64,000 bases of DNA from Amycolatopsis orientalis DSM 43388 (GTDB lineage: Bacteria > Actinomycetota > Actinomycetes > Mycobacteriales > Pseudonocardiaceae): positions 62,001 through 126,000 of the forward strand of contig NZ_ASXG01000077.1 of the NCBI RefSeq assembly GCF_000411975.1, written 5' to 3'. The translations under genes and the position numbers were made by a program. Positions 1 to 9,230 of the stretch are shown in pieces. Position 1 is the stretch's first letter; each line of letters begins with the position of its first letter. Below the pieces are notes generated by a model, which saw nothing but the letters and a program-made list of their open reading frames with translations, did not search any database and was not told the DNA's origin.

Positions 1-33
1 TTCGTGCTGGTCACGGGGGTGATTTGGCTGGTG

Positions 34-115
34 TGGCAGGTGAGGGATTCGAACCCCCGAAGGCTGAGCCGTCTGATTTACAGTCAGATCCCTTTGGCCG
101 CTTGGGTAACCTGCC
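34..115 (-). tRNA. tRNA-Tyr (GTA anticodon)
   Basis: The reverse strand folds as a type II tRNA with a long variable arm. The acceptor stem pairs GGCAGGT with ACCTGCC, and the anticodon arm TCTGA-CTGTAAA-TCAGA carries anticodon GTA. The T arm has the usual GGATTCGAACCCC loop region. The length of 82 nt fits bacterial tRNA-Tyr. The discriminator A is followed by CAC, so the CCA end is not encoded and must be added after transcription. Confidence 0.95.
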
Positions 116-233
116 ATGGCCGGGCGAACCGGCCGGGAAGAAGGATACCCAACGGTCCGGACGGCCGGTCAACCGGGATCCCCCGGCGCTACGCTGGGGG
201 TCCCTGACGAGCTGAGACAAGGTGTGAGGACAC

Positions 234-725
234 GTGGCGGACCCCTCTTTCGACGTGGTGAGCAAGGTCGACCGCCAGGAGGTGGACAACGCGCTCAACC
301 AGGCCAGCAAGGAACTGGGCACGCGGTTCGACTTCCGCGGCACCGGGACCGGCATCAGCTGGTCCGGCGAGGAAGCCATCACGATCGAGTCGGAGACCGA
401 GGAGCGCGCCCTCGCGGCGGTGGAGGTCTTCAAGGAGAAGCTGATCAAGCGGAACATCTCGCTGAAGGCCTTCGAGGCGGGCGAGCCCGCGGTTTCCGGC
501 AAGATCTACAAGATCAGCGGCAAGATCCTGCAGGGCATCGCGTCGGACAAGGCGAAGCAGATCGCGAAGTTCATCCGCGACGAGGGCCCGAAGGGCGTGC
601 AGGCGCAGATCCAGGGCGACCAGCTGCGGGTGTCGGGCAAGAAGAAGGACCAGCTGCAGGAGGTGATCTCCCTGCTGAAGGGCAAGGACTTCGAGATCGC
701 TCTGCAGTTCACCAACTACCGGTGA
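234..725 (+). CDS. yajQ: YajQ family nucleotide-binding protein
   Basis: This 163-residue cytoplasmic protein has the hallmarks of the YajQ family: the N-terminal [13 protein letters not shown], the FDFRGTG segment, and the C-terminal [13 protein letters not shown]. The family has two ferredoxin-like domains, and members in some bacteria bind cyclic di-GMP or nucleic acid. The role here is not shown by the sequence. Translation starts at GTG. The length matches the family. It faces tRNA-Tyr on the other strand and converges with the lipoprotein gene downstream. The family call is secure; the c-di-GMP role is inference. Confidence 0.95.
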   Translation: MADPSFDVVSKVDRQEVDNALNQASKELGTRFDFRGTGTGISWSGEEAITIESETEERALAAVEVFKEKLIKRNISLKAFEAGEPAVSGKIYKISGKILQGIASDKAKQIAKFIRDEGPKGVQAQIQGDQLRVSGKKKDQLQEVISLLKGKDFEIALQFTNYR

Positions 726-762
726 CCGGCCGGCGCTGCGGGCGCGACCAGTCCGCAGCGCC

Positions 763-1458
763 TCACCAGGTCGTGAACGTCCAATCCGCCTCGAACGTCT
801 CCACCGCTACGTACGTGGGTCCGGCGAGCGGGAACTCCCCGGTGGTCTCGCCGATGTGGTTCACCACCAGATGCGGGTAGCCCTCGGCCAGGACCCACAC
901 TCCGTTCGAGCCCTTCGAACCCGTGGAGAACGTCCCCGTGACCATGCCCGGGGGCACTGCCAGCACCGCGTCGCCGTGGCCGTGGTACGGCTTGCCTGGT
1001 TCGACGACCGGCACTCCGCGGTAGTCGGTGATCGTCGCGGTCCACGAGCCGTTCGCCTCGACCGTGAGCGTGTGCACCGATTTGCCGCCGGGGGAGACAT
1101 TGAACCAGGCCGTCCCGTGGTAGGCGTCACCGTCGTTGACGAGCAGGCTTTCCGTTCCGTCCGTGGTCACGGCGACGTGTCCGGTGCACTTCGGACAGTC
1201 GAACGTGAGGAATCCGGTGACGCCGGACGGCCAAGTCAACGGCACGGTCGCGGTGTTCTTGCCCTGGTGGGTTTCCGTCGGGTTCTGGGCGAGACGCGGC
1301 TTGTCCGGCCGCGGCGGCGGAGGCAACGCTGGCGCGGGGGCGTGGCTCGGTTCGGCTTCCATCGGATACCGGATCGCCCCGATGCCGGTCGGCTGCACCG
1401 AGCACGACGCGGTGAGCGCCACCGCCGCGCAGACGGCGGCCAGGCGAATGCGGCGCAT
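763..1458 (-). CDS. predicted lipoprotein of unknown function
   Basis: This is a 231-residue exported protein. The start chosen is the ATG giving MRRIRLAAVCAAVALTASC, because it places a basic N-terminus and hydrophobic stretch directly before the lipobox LTASC. An upstream start would add a charged tail before the signal. After the lipid-anchored Cys there is a Pro-rich linker, then a globular domain with one FDCPKCTGHV motif (a CxxC pair) that could bind metal or form a disulfide. I do not recognise the domain. It converges with yajQ with a 37-nt gap and no obvious terminator. Confidence 0.75.
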   Translation of the reverse strand: MRRIRLAAVCAAVALTASCSVQPTGIGAIRYPMEAEPSHAPAPALPPPPRPDKPRLAQNPTETHQGKNTATVPLTWPSGVTGFLTFDCPKCTGHVAVTTDGTESLLVNDGDAYHGTAWFNVSPGGKSVHTLTVEANGSWTATITDYRGVPVVEPGKPYHGHGDAVLAVPPGMVTGTFSTGSKGSNGVWVLAEGYPHLVVNHIGETTGEFPLAGPTYVAVETFEADWTFTTW

Positions 1459-1656
1459 GCTTCCCCCTAGCGTGCCCCGACGGGGCTCCGCATGATCTTT
1501 CGTCACGCTCCGCCCCGCTGTTACGCGGCGGCGACCCCGGAACAGCCCAGCGGCCTCCTCGATGGGGTGGACTCACGCGGGTGACCAGGCGAAATCGGGG
1601 GTGTCGGGGCGAACACGTGGTGTAATCGCGCGTCCGGTTGTGAGAGGAGTTTCTGG

Positions 1657-2805
1657 ATGCGCCGCTGGACTCCCGTGCTTGCCTTCCTCACCTCGCTGGC
1701 GGTCCTGGCGACCGTGCTCGCGCCCGTCGCGGAAGCCGCTGACAAGAAGCTGCTCGTACCCGGCTTCGGCTCGTACCCGCGGCTGATCCGGCTGGAGCAC
1801 TCGCCGTTCGGGCGCGGCTCCATCATCGCGTCGCTGACCAGCGCGGACGGCGGCGGCCGCTTCGCGTCGATCCTCGAGAGCACCGACGAGGGCGCGAGCT
1901 TCCACCAGATCGGCGTGATCCGCGATCCCGACGCCCGGTTCGGCCAATGCTGCGGAACCCTCTACGAACTCCCGCAGCGGGTCGGGCGGATGCGGGCCGG
2001 CACGCTGCTCTGGGCGGCGAGCTACCGGCAGGACGCGGGTCCGCAGCGCCGGATGGGAATCAAGGTATGGGCCAGCCGCGACGGCGGGCACAACTGGCGG
2101 TACCTGTCCGAGGCCGCGCTTTCGCACAACCACGACGGGGTCTGGGAGCCGGAGTTCACTGTGGACGCCGGCGGCACACTCTGGCTGCACTACGCCGACG
2201 AGACGCAGGCGCCGCAATACGGCCAGGTGCTCAACCGCGTCGCCTCGACCGACGGGATCAACTGGGGCACCAAGCAGCTCACGATGGCCATCGGGCCGTC
2301 CCGGGTGCGGCCGGGCATGCCGATCATCCGCAGGCTGCCCGACGGCCGGTACTGGTTCGGCTACGAAATCTGCAACTACCGCGACCGCTACTGCGATCCG
2401 TATTACAAAATCTCCGCCGACGGCGCGAACTGGGGCGATCCGGCCGATCCCGGCACCCGGGTGAACACCGCGAGCGGCAACTACTTCCAGCATGCCCAGA
2501 CCACCACCCTGTTCCCCGGCGGCCCGAACGGCGCGCGGCTGGTGATGGTGGGCCAGATCTACACGACCGCCGACGGCACCCCGGTGTCCGGAAACGGGCA
2601 GACGCTGCTGGCCAACGACAACTTCGGGGCCGGGAACTGGTACGAACTGCCCGCGCCGGTGCACATCAGCGGCATCTACAACAACTACTGCCCCAACTAT
2701 TCGTCCACCGTGCTGCCGGTCGACGGCGGGAAGAACGTGCTGGAGATCGCCACCGAGTACGCGAACGGCTGCCAGGCGTTCTTCGGAAAGGGCCCGGCGT
2801 TCTGA
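1657..2805 (+). CDS. secreted sialidase-like beta-propeller protein
   Basis: This 382-residue protein has a clear Sec signal peptide (basic start, hydrophobic core, cleavage near VAEAAD). The mature part carries several Asp-box (BNR) motifs of the form S-x-D-G-x-x-W: SRDGGHNW, STDGINWG, SADGANWG and the looser STDEGASF. These are typical of the six-bladed propeller of the sialidase and exo-glycosidase superfamily. Paired Cys residues (CCGTL, CNYRDRYC, NYCPNY) fit an extracellular protein. The exact substrate cannot be read from the sequence. The gene stands alone between a lipoprotein gene and rmlA. Confidence 0.75.
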   Translation: MRRWTPVLAFLTSLAVLATVLAPVAEAADKKLLVPGFGSYPRLIRLEHSPFGRGSIIASLTSADGGGRFASILESTDEGASFHQIGVIRDPDARFGQCCGTLYELPQRVGRMRAGTLLWAASYRQDAGPQRRMGIKVWASRDGGHNWRYLSEAALSHNHDGVWEPEFTVDAGGTLWLHYADETQAPQYGQVLNRVASTDGINWGTKQLTMAIGPSRVRPGMPIIRRLPDGRYWFGYEICNYRDRYCDPYYKISADGANWGDPADPGTRVNTASGNYFQHAQTTTLFPGGPNGARLVMVGQIYTTADGTPVSGNGQTLLANDNFGAGNWYELPAPVHISGIYNNYCPNYSSTVLPVDGGKNVLEIATEYANGCQAFFGKGPAF

Positions 2806-2880
2806 GTTGAGGGAAGCCCCAGACGAGCTCGAAGCTCACTCGGTACGGTGAACGGACACCACCGCACGCGAGGAGGGGCT

Positions 2881-3762
2881 GTGAAGGGCATCGTGCTCGC
2901 CGGGGGCAGCGGAACCCGTCTGCATCCGATCACGCAGGCCGTGTCGAAGCAGCTGCTGCCGGTCTACGACAAACCGATGATCTACTACCCGATCTCGGTT
3001 CTGATGCTGGCCGGGATCCGGGAGATCCTGATCATCTCGACCCCGGCCGACCTGCCGAACTTCCGCCGCCTGCTCGGCGACGGCAGCCAGTTCGGGCTGT
3101 CCTTCTCCTTCGCGGAGCAGCCGAGCCCGAACGGTCTCGCCGAGGCGTTCGTGATCGGCGCGGACTTCGTCGGCGACGATTCGGTAGCGCTCGTGCTCGG
3201 CGACAACATCTTCTACGGCCAAGGCTTCTCCACGACGCTGCGCACCGCGGCGACCGACCTCGACGGTTGTGTGCTGTTCGGCTACCAGGTCAAGGACCCG
3301 GAGCGGTACGGCGTCGGCGAGATCGACGAGAACGGCAATCTGCTGTCCATTGAGGAAAAGCCCGTGAAACCGCGGTCGAACAACGCGATCACCGGCCTGT
3401 ATTTCTATGACAACGAGGTCGTCGAGATCTCCCGCAACCTCAAGCCGTCCGCCCGCGGCGAACTGGAGATCACCGACGTCAACCTCTCCTACCTGCGCCG
3501 CGACCGCGCCAAGCTGATCGAACTGAGCCGCGGTTTCGCCTGGCTCGACACCGGCACGCACGATTCGCTGCTGGAGGCGGGACAGTTCGTGCAGGTGCTG
3601 GAACACCGGACCGGGGTGCGGATCGCGTGCCTGGAAGAGGTCGCGCTGAAGATGGGCTTCATCAGCCCGGACGAATGCCACGCGCTGGGCGCCAAGCTCG
3701 CCAAATCGGGGTATGGCGAGTACGTGATGAACGTGGCCACCCTCGCGGGGGCGCAGGCCTGA
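2881..3762 (+). CDS. rmlA: glucose-1-phosphate thymidylyltransferase
   Basis: This 293-residue enzyme joins dTTP and glucose-1-phosphate to make dTDP-glucose, the first step towards dTDP-L-rhamnose and other deoxysugars. The nucleotide-binding signature [11 protein letters not shown] lies at the N-terminus, followed by [15 protein letters not shown] and VLGDNIFYG. The GTG start is supported by the preceding AGGAGGGG ribosome site; an in-frame upstream start would add an unrelated extension. No other dTDP-sugar genes (rmlB, C, D) are adjacent, so the gene is unlinked from its pathway here. A palindromic element follows it. Confidence 0.95.
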   Translation: MKGIVLAGGSGTRLHPITQAVSKQLLPVYDKPMIYYPISVLMLAGIREILIISTPADLPNFRRLLGDGSQFGLSFSFAEQPSPNGLAEAFVIGADFVGDDSVALVLGDNIFYGQGFSTTLRTAATDLDGCVLFGYQVKDPERYGVGEIDENGNLLSIEEKPVKPRSNNAITGLYFYDNEVVEISRNLKPSARGELEITDVNLSYLRRDRAKLIELSRGFAWLDTGTHDSLLEAGQFVQVLEHRTGVRIACLEEVALKMGFISPDECHALGAKLAKSGYGEYVMNVATLAGAQA

Positions 3763-3789
3763 CATCAAGTGTCCAAACAGGACTGACGG

Positions 3790-3832
3790 GAAGGGCTCCT
3801 TGAAGGAAACAGATTCCCTCAAGGAGCCCTTC
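3790..3832. repeat. dispersed palindrome A, copy 1 (probable bidirectional terminator)
   Basis: An inverted repeat with 19-nt arms (3790-3808 and 3814-3832) and a 5-nt loop; the arms differ at one position. It sits exactly between the converging ends of rmlA and lon. Its core, GAAGGGCTCCTTGA, recurs in a longer perfect copy at 13454-13510. This suggests a dispersed repeat used as a two-way terminator. Confidence 0.8.
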
Positions 3833-3845
3833 ACGTACCTGCGGA

Positions 3846-6248
3846 TCAAGCCGCCTGCGGAACCTCCGAAGAAGCCGGCGTCAGGGCCAGCTCCAGCACC
3901 TCCCGCACGTTGGCCACCGCGTGCACGTCCAGTTGCGACAGCACCTCCGCGGGCACGTCGTCCAGGTCCGGTTCGTTCCGCTGCGGGATGATCACCGTCT
4001 TCATTCCCGCCCGGTGCGCGGCCAGCAGCTTCTGCTTGACCCCGCCGATCGGCAGCACCCGCCCGGTGAGCGAAACCTCACCGGTCATCGCCACATCAGC
4101 CCGGACCACGCGCCCGGACAGCAGCGATGCCAGCGCGGTCGTCATCGTGATTCCCGCGGACGGACCGTCCTTCGGCACCGCGCCCGCCGGGACGTGCACG
4201 TGGATTCCCCGCTCTCGCAGGTCTCCCACCGGCAGTTCCAGCTCCGCACCGTGCGAGCGCAGGTACGACAGCGCGATCTGCACCGACTCCTTCATCACGT
4301 CACCCAGCTGCCCGGTCAGCTGCAGACCGGAAGCCCCGCTCTCCGGATCGGCCAGCGACGCCTCGATGTACAGCACGTCGCCGCCCGCGCCGGTGACCGC
4401 CAAACCCGTTGCCACGCCGGGCAAAGACGTCCGCTGGGTCGCCGTCGGCAGCGACGATTCCGGCACGTGCCGCGGGCGGCCGAGGTAGGTCTCCAGGTCG
4501 TCAGCGGTCACCGTCAGCGGCAGCGTGACCGAACCCAACGCCACCTTCGTCGCGATCTTCCGCAGCACCTTCGCGATCGTCCGGTTCGCGTCGCGCACCC
4601 CGGCCTCGCGGGTGTACTCGGCGGCGATCCGGCTGAACGCGTCGTCGGTCAGGACCACGTCGCCGGAGGCCAGACCGGCCCGCTCGAGTTCGCGGGGGAG
4701 CAGGTGATCCCGCGCGATGGTGACCTTCTCGTGCTCGGTGTAGCCGTCCAGCGTCACCAGTTCCATCCGGTCCAGCAGCGGGCCGGGGATGGTCTCCAGC
4801 GCGTTGGCCGTCGCCAGGAAGACCACGTCGGACAGATCCAGTTCCACCTCGAGGTAGTGGTCGCGGAACGTGTGGTTCTGTTCCGGGTCCAGCACTTCCA
4901 GCAGCGCGGCCGTCGGGTCGCCGCGGTAGTCGGCGCCGACCTTGTCGATTTCGTCGAGCAGCACGACCGGGTTCATCGAGCCGGCTTCCTTGATGGCCCG
5001 CACGATCCGGCCGGGCAGCGCGCCGACGTACGTGCGCCGGTGACCGCGGATCTCGGCCTCGTCCCGGATGCCGCCCAGCGCGACGCGCACGAACTTCCGT
5101 CCCATCGCCTTCGCGACGGACTCGCCCAGCGACGTCTTGCCGACCCCGGGAGGACCGGCGAGCGCGAGCACGGCGCCGGAACGCCGTCCGCCGACCGGGC
5201 CGAGGCCCGATTCCGCGCGACGCTTGCGCACGGCCAGGTACTCGATGATCCGTTCCTTGACGTCGTCCAGGCCGGCGTGGTCCGCGTCGAGCACGGCCCG
5301 CGCGGCGGCGATGTCGTAGACGTCCTCGGTCCGCTCGTTCCACGGCAGCTCCAGCACCGTGTCGAGCCAGGTCCGGATCCAGCCGCCTTCGGGCGACTGC
5401 TCGGACGTCCGCTCCAGCTTGTCGACCTCGGCCAGCGCGGCCTTGCGCACCTCGTCCGGCAGGTCGGCGGCTTCCACGCGGGCGCGGTAGTCGTCGTCGG
5501 CCGCGGTGCCGTCGAGTTCGCCCAGTTCCTTGCGGATCGCTTCGAGCTGGCGGCGCAGCAGGAATTCCTTCTGCTGCTTCTCCATCCCGTCCGCGACGTC
5601 CTTGCGGATGGTCTCCGTGACCTCCAGCTCGGCCAGGTACTCCCGGCTCCACTCGAGGGCCTTCTCCAGCCGGACGGTCACGTCGAGCGCGCTCAGCAGC
5701 TCCAGCTTCTGGTCCGTGGACAGGTACGGCGCGTTGCCGGCCAGGTCGGCGATCGCGGAGGGCTGCTCGACCTGCTGGACCGCGTCGATCATCTGCCAGC
5801 CGCCGCGTTGCTGCAGCACCGAGATGACCACGGCCTTGTACTCCGCGGCGAGCTGCGCGGTGCGGTCGTCGGAGGTTTCCTCCACGGCGTCGGCGTGCAC
5901 CCAGCGGGCCGCGCCGGGTCCGTCGGCGATCCGGCCGACGACGGCGCGCGCGGTGCCGCGCAGCAGCACGGCGGACTTGCCGCCCGGAACGCGGCCGATC
6001 CGTTCGACGGTCGCGACGGTGCCCAGTTCGGCGTACTCGCCGTGCACGCGCGGGACGATCAGGACCTCGGCCTTGCTCGCCGCGCCCGAGCGGATCCCGG
6101 GGAACGACGCGGTCGCGGGGGTTTTGGCTTGTGCGGACTCCACTGCGGCCCGGGTCTCTGCGTCGCCGAGGTCGAGCGGGACCACCATGCCCGGCAGCAC
6201 GACGTCGTCATCGAGCGGGAGGACGGGCAGGAGGCGGGGGTCGGACAT
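3846..6248 (-). CDS. lon: ATP-dependent endopeptidase Lon
   Basis: This 800-residue cytoplasmic AAA+ protease degrades misfolded and regulatory proteins. The N-terminal substrate domain begins LPVLPLDDDVVLPGMVVP. The Walker A motif GPPGVGKTS lies near residue 365-372 and Walker B reads VVLLDEIDKVG. The C-terminal Ser-Lys protease domain has the nucleophile in KDGPSAGITM (Ser near residue 697) and the Lys in GGVKQKLLAA. The ATG start at 6248 precedes the conserved N-terminal domain; the frame stays open further upstream but has no Lon homology there. It is last in a minus-strand run after two methyltransferase genes. Confidence 0.97.
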   Translation of the reverse strand: MSDPRLLPVLPLDDDVVLPGMVVPLDLGDAETRAAVESAQAKTPATASFPGIRSGAASKAEVLIVPRVHGEYAELGTVATVERIGRVPGGKSAVLLRGTARAVVGRIADGPGAARWVHADAVEETSDDRTAQLAAEYKAVVISVLQQRGGWQMIDAVQQVEQPSAIADLAGNAPYLSTDQKLELLSALDVTVRLEKALEWSREYLAELEVTETIRKDVADGMEKQQKEFLLRRQLEAIRKELGELDGTAADDDYRARVEAADLPDEVRKAALAEVDKLERTSEQSPEGGWIRTWLDTVLELPWNERTEDVYDIAAARAVLDADHAGLDDVKERIIEYLAVRKRRAESGLGPVGGRRSGAVLALAGPPGVGKTSLGESVAKAMGRKFVRVALGGIRDEAEIRGHRRTYVGALPGRIVRAIKEAGSMNPVVLLDEIDKVGADYRGDPTAALLEVLDPEQNHTFRDHYLEVELDLSDVVFLATANALETIPGPLLDRMELVTLDGYTEHEKVTIARDHLLPRELERAGLASGDVVLTDDAFSRIAAEYTREAGVRDANRTIAKVLRKIATKVALGSVTLPLTVTADDLETYLGRPRHVPESSLPTATQRTSLPGVATGLAVTGAGGDVLYIEASLADPESGASGLQLTGQLGDVMKESVQIALSYLRSHGAELELPVGDLRERGIHVHVPAGAVPKDGPSAGITMTTALASLLSGRVVRADVAMTGEVSLTGRVLPIGGVKQKLLAAHRAGMKTVIIPQRNEPDLDDVPAEVLSQLDVHAVANVREVLELALTPASSEVPQAA

Positions 6249-6280
6249 GTGCACTCCTCGAATAGTTGAGTCTAAGGTGC

Positions 6281-7159
6281 TCAACTCTCCGAAGGGTGGG
6301 TTTGTTTCCCAGGGAGTGTTCGCTGGGAGAGAAGCCAGGGCTTCACCGCGACGGCGCCCCAGGCGAACGGCCGGACCTCCGCGGCGACCTCCGACACCGG
6401 CTCGTCCGGCCGCCAGTCCGGCAGCGCGCTCATCCCCGGCTCCAGCAGCGGCCACCTGCCGAAGAACGGCCGGATCTCCTCGTCCGAGCGCAGGTACGCC
6501 GGGTTCGACGTGTCCTTGTACGCGTCCACGAACCGGCGCACCTCGGCGGCCCGCTCCGGCGGCGCGTCGTCTCGGCAGGTGCCGTGCGTGACGGCCAGCC
6601 AGGAACCGGACGCGAGCTGGTCGCGGTAGATGCCGACCAGCTCGTCCGGCCGGTCGCCGGGGCCGAGGAAGTGCAGCACGGTGATCATCAGCAGGCACAC
6701 CGGCCGCGACCAGTCGATCAGTTCCCGGGTGACCTCGTCGGCGAAGATCGCTTCCGGATCGCGGATGTCGCGCTCCACGATCCCGGCCCACTCGGTCGCG
6801 CCCTCGTCTTCGAGGATGACCCGCGAATGGGCCGCCGCGACCGGTTCGTAGTCGACGTACACGACCTTCGCGGGCAGATGGTCGCGCACGATCTCGTGCA
6901 CGTTGCCCGCCGTCGGCACGCCCGACCCGAGGTCGACGAACTGCCGGATCCCCGCGTCGAGCGCGGCCCGCACGACCCGGTTCATGAACGCCCGGTTCTC
7001 CCGCGAAATCGGCCGGATCAGCGGCCACACCTTCTCGGCCCGGCGGCCGAATTCCCGGTCCACCGCCCAGTTCTGGGTGCCGCCGAGGTACCAGTCGTAG
7101 ATCCGGGCGGCAGACGGCTTATCGACGTCGACGCCCCGCGGCGCGTCCGGTGCGGTCAT
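6281..7159 (-). CDS. SAM-dependent methyltransferase (DUF574/Methyltransf_19 type), copy 1
   Basis: This 292-residue protein belongs to the actinobacterial SAM-dependent methyltransferase family once called DUF574. Visible motifs are YDWYLGGTQNW near the N-terminus, the SAM-binding glycine motif VDLGSGVPTAGNVHE, and VVYVDYEPVA. The substrate is unknown for the family. Its ATG overlaps the TGA of the upstream paralogue (ATGA), so translation is probably coupled. The two proteins are clearly similar along their whole length, indicating a tandem duplication. Lon lies 32 nt downstream. Confidence 0.88.
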   Translation of the reverse strand: MTAPDAPRGVDVDKPSAARIYDWYLGGTQNWAVDREFGRRAEKVWPLIRPISRENRAFMNRVVRAALDAGIRQFVDLGSGVPTAGNVHEIVRDHLPAKVVYVDYEPVAAAHSRVILEDEGATEWAGIVERDIRDPEAIFADEVTRELIDWSRPVCLLMITVLHFLGPGDRPDELVGIYRDQLASGSWLAVTHGTCRDDAPPERAAEVRRFVDAYKDTSNPAYLRSDEEIRPFFGRWPLLEPGMSALPDWRPDEPVSEVAAEVRPFAWGAVAVKPWLLSQRTLPGKQTHPSES

Positions 7160-8004
7160 GGCTTGCGTGCCACCGCGCACCAGGCGAACGGCCGGGCCTC
7201 CGCCTCCACCGCGTTCAGCTCGCGCTCCGGCCGCCAGTCCGGCAGGTGCGTCATCCCCGGTTCCAGCAGCGGCCAGCCGCCGAAGAACGGCTCGATCTCC
7301 TCGCGGTCGCGCAGCCACATCGGGTTGCTTGTCTTGCGGTACTGCTCGACGAACCAGCGCAGCCCTTCCAGCGCCGGACCGCTGCCGTCGCCCTCGCTCA
7401 TCTGCGAGATCGCGAGCCAGCTGCCGGAGACGAGCTTGTCGCGGTAGGCGCGCACGATGCCGTCCGGATCGTCGTCCGGGCCGACGAAATGCAGTACCGC
7501 CATCAGCATCACGCACACCGGCTTGCTGAAATCGATCAGTTCGCGGGTGCGCGGGTGGTTCAGCACCGCCCGCGGGTCGCGCAGGTCGGCCTGCACGATC
7601 CCGGCCCAGTCGGTGGCCGCCTCGTCCTCGAGGATCAGCGTCGCGTGCGCCACGGCCACCGGCTCGTAGTCGACGTACACCACAGTCGCCTGGTCGTCGT
7701 CGCCGAGCGCGGCCTCGACCACCTCGTGCACGTTGCCCGCGGTCGGCACGCCGGAGCCCAGGTCGAGGAACTGGCGGATGCCCGCGTCCAGCGCGGCGCG
7801 CACCACGCGGTTCATGAACTCGCGGTTCTGCTTCGCGCCGGGCCGGGCGAGCGACCACATCTTCTCGACCTTGCGGCCGAATTCCCGGTCCACCGCCCAG
7901 TTCTGCGTGCCGCCCAGATACCAGTCGTAAACCCGCGCGGCCGAGGGTTTCTCGACATCGACGCCTTCCGGCGCTTTCGGTGCGGCGTCGGGCTTTTCGG
8001 TCAC
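7156..8004 (-). CDS. SAM-dependent methyltransferase (DUF574/Methyltransf_19 type), copy 2
   Basis: This 282-residue paralogue of the following gene shares YDWYLGGTQNW, LDLGSGVPTAGNVHE, VVYVDYEPVAVAHA and the C-terminal FFGGWPLLEPGMTHLPDWRP. It differs mainly in charged surface segments. It overlaps the next gene by four bases and lies 35 nt after the GNAT gene, so the GNAT, two methyltransferases and lon may form one transcript. The acceptor substrate cannot be deduced. Confidence 0.88.
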   Translation of the reverse strand: MTEKPDAAPKAPEGVDVEKPSAARVYDWYLGGTQNWAVDREFGRKVEKMWSLARPGAKQNREFMNRVVRAALDAGIRQFLDLGSGVPTAGNVHEVVEAALGDDDQATVVYVDYEPVAVAHATLILEDEAATDWAGIVQADLRDPRAVLNHPRTRELIDFSKPVCVMLMAVLHFVGPDDDPDGIVRAYRDKLVSGSWLAISQMSEGDGSGPALEGLRWFVEQYRKTSNPMWLRDREEIEPFFGGWPLLEPGMTHLPDWRPERELNAVEAEARPFAWCAVARKP

Positions 8005-8039
8005 TGGGACTCCCCTCGGATGGCCTGGCGACCGTCAGA

Positions 8040-8981
8040 CTAGCGAGAACGCACGGCGGGCCGGCGTTGCCAGCCAGTCCACAGCGGCCGGTAGCCCTGG
8101 GCGTACCAGAACGGCGTCGACCGCGGGTTCGCCACGGCGTGGTGCAGCAACACGACATCCGCGCCGGCCTCGTCGAAGACCTGGTGCGCGTGCGCGGCCA
8201 GCGCGGTGCCGACGCCGGACGACCGAGCCGCCTCGGATACCGCGAGCGACGACAGGTAGCCGACGCGGGAAGCGGCGACCCGGTGCCGGATCCAGCCGGT
8301 CTCGTCGGGCATCTGGAGCACGACCATGCCGAGCGGCTGGCCGTACAGCTCCGCGATCCACACCTGCGGTTCCGGCCGTTCGAGGTGGTGCAGCAGCTCC
8401 TTGATGATCAGCTCCTCGACGCCCGGGCGAAGCGTGACCCGGCCGAACTGCGCGTCGTACCGCTGCAGTTCGAGCTGCAGCCGGACCGCGGTGGAGAGGT
8501 CGTCCGGGGTCGCGTGCCGGATGCAGACGCCGGGCGTGGCGTCGGGTCCGGCGGCCATCCGCTGTGCCGGGCGGACGGCGAGCACGCCGACCGGGGCGAA
8601 GCCGTGCCGGAGGAGTTCGGTGGCCCCGGCCGTGTCGCGGCTGGGCCGGGAGAGCACGGCGGCGCACTCCGTATCCCCCACTCGGGCGAGGGACCGCAGG
8701 TGTTCATCCCATCGAGTGAGCAAAGCGTCGAGTCCGGCGGCCGGATCGGGACCGGCGAGCTGGACCTCCAGCCGGTGCTCGACCAGCGCCCGCCACATCG
8801 AGCGCGGGCTGTCCGGGCCGAGTCCGGTGCAGGTGCTCAGGCCGGCCGCGGTGGTGTCGCCGACCTCGGCGGAAAGCAGGGTGGAATCCCCTCCGACCTC
8901 GAAGGGGAGCGGCGCGGGGAGCAGCGCGTCCACCGTGGCGATGCGCGCCGCATGGCCGGTGGCTGTCACGTCGTTGTGCAT
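8040..8981 (-). CDS. GNAT family N-acetyltransferase
   Basis: This is a 313-residue protein. The C-terminal half (about residues 150-300) is a GNAT fold: IRHATPDDLSTAVRLQ opens the domain, and VGYLSSLAVSEAARSSGVGTAL is the acetyl-CoA pyrophosphate-binding region with the R/Q-x-x-G-x-G/A pattern in the variant form RSSGVGT. The N-terminal half is poorly conserved and may be a degenerate second GNAT-like domain. The ATG start at 8981 was chosen because the extension upstream of it looks non-coding. The substrate is unknown. It is first in a possible operon running towards lon. Confidence 0.8.
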   Translation of the reverse strand: MHNDVTATGHAARIATVDALLPAPLPFEVGGDSTLLSAEVGDTTAAGLSTCTGLGPDSPRSMWRALVEHRLEVQLAGPDPAAGLDALLTRWDEHLRSLARVGDTECAAVLSRPSRDTAGATELLRHGFAPVGVLAVRPAQRMAAGPDATPGVCIRHATPDDLSTAVRLQLELQRYDAQFGRVTLRPGVEELIIKELLHHLERPEPQVWIAELYGQPLGMVVLQMPDETGWIRHRVAASRVGYLSSLAVSEAARSSGVGTALAAHAHQVFDEAGADVVLLHHAVANPRSTPFWYAQGYRPLWTGWQRRPAVRSR

Positions 8982-9100
8982 GCCGCCATTGTCCGCCGAC
9001 CGGGCCGGAAAAGACCCCCAGAACACTCCCCGGCGCGGGGGTTCCGGGGTGAACCGCGTGTTTCACTCCTTGGTCCACGCAGGTCAGAGAAGAACGCCCA

Positions 9101-9129
9101 TTGTTAACCCTGGGGTGATCTCCTACTGT
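9101..9129 (+). promoter_or_regulatory. candidate sigma-A-type promoter of the GGDEF-EAL gene
   Basis: TTGTTA (9101-9106), a 17-nt spacer and TACTGT (9124-9129) make a good vegetative promoter about 100 nt before the start codon at 9231. It reads away from the minus-strand GNAT gene. The call rests on hexamer match and spacing only. Confidence 0.5.
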
Positions 9130-9230
9130 CTCGAAAGGGACGCCGGTACGCCCTACGGGGTAAGGTGGCGCCCTCGCCCACACCTGACGTCACGGACGAG
9201 CGCGACCGGGCAGCCGGGAAGGAAGGTCGG

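Noticed and set aside
3790..3832. Palindrome A as the end of an insertion sequence
   Set aside because: No transposase gene, target duplication or paired end is present.
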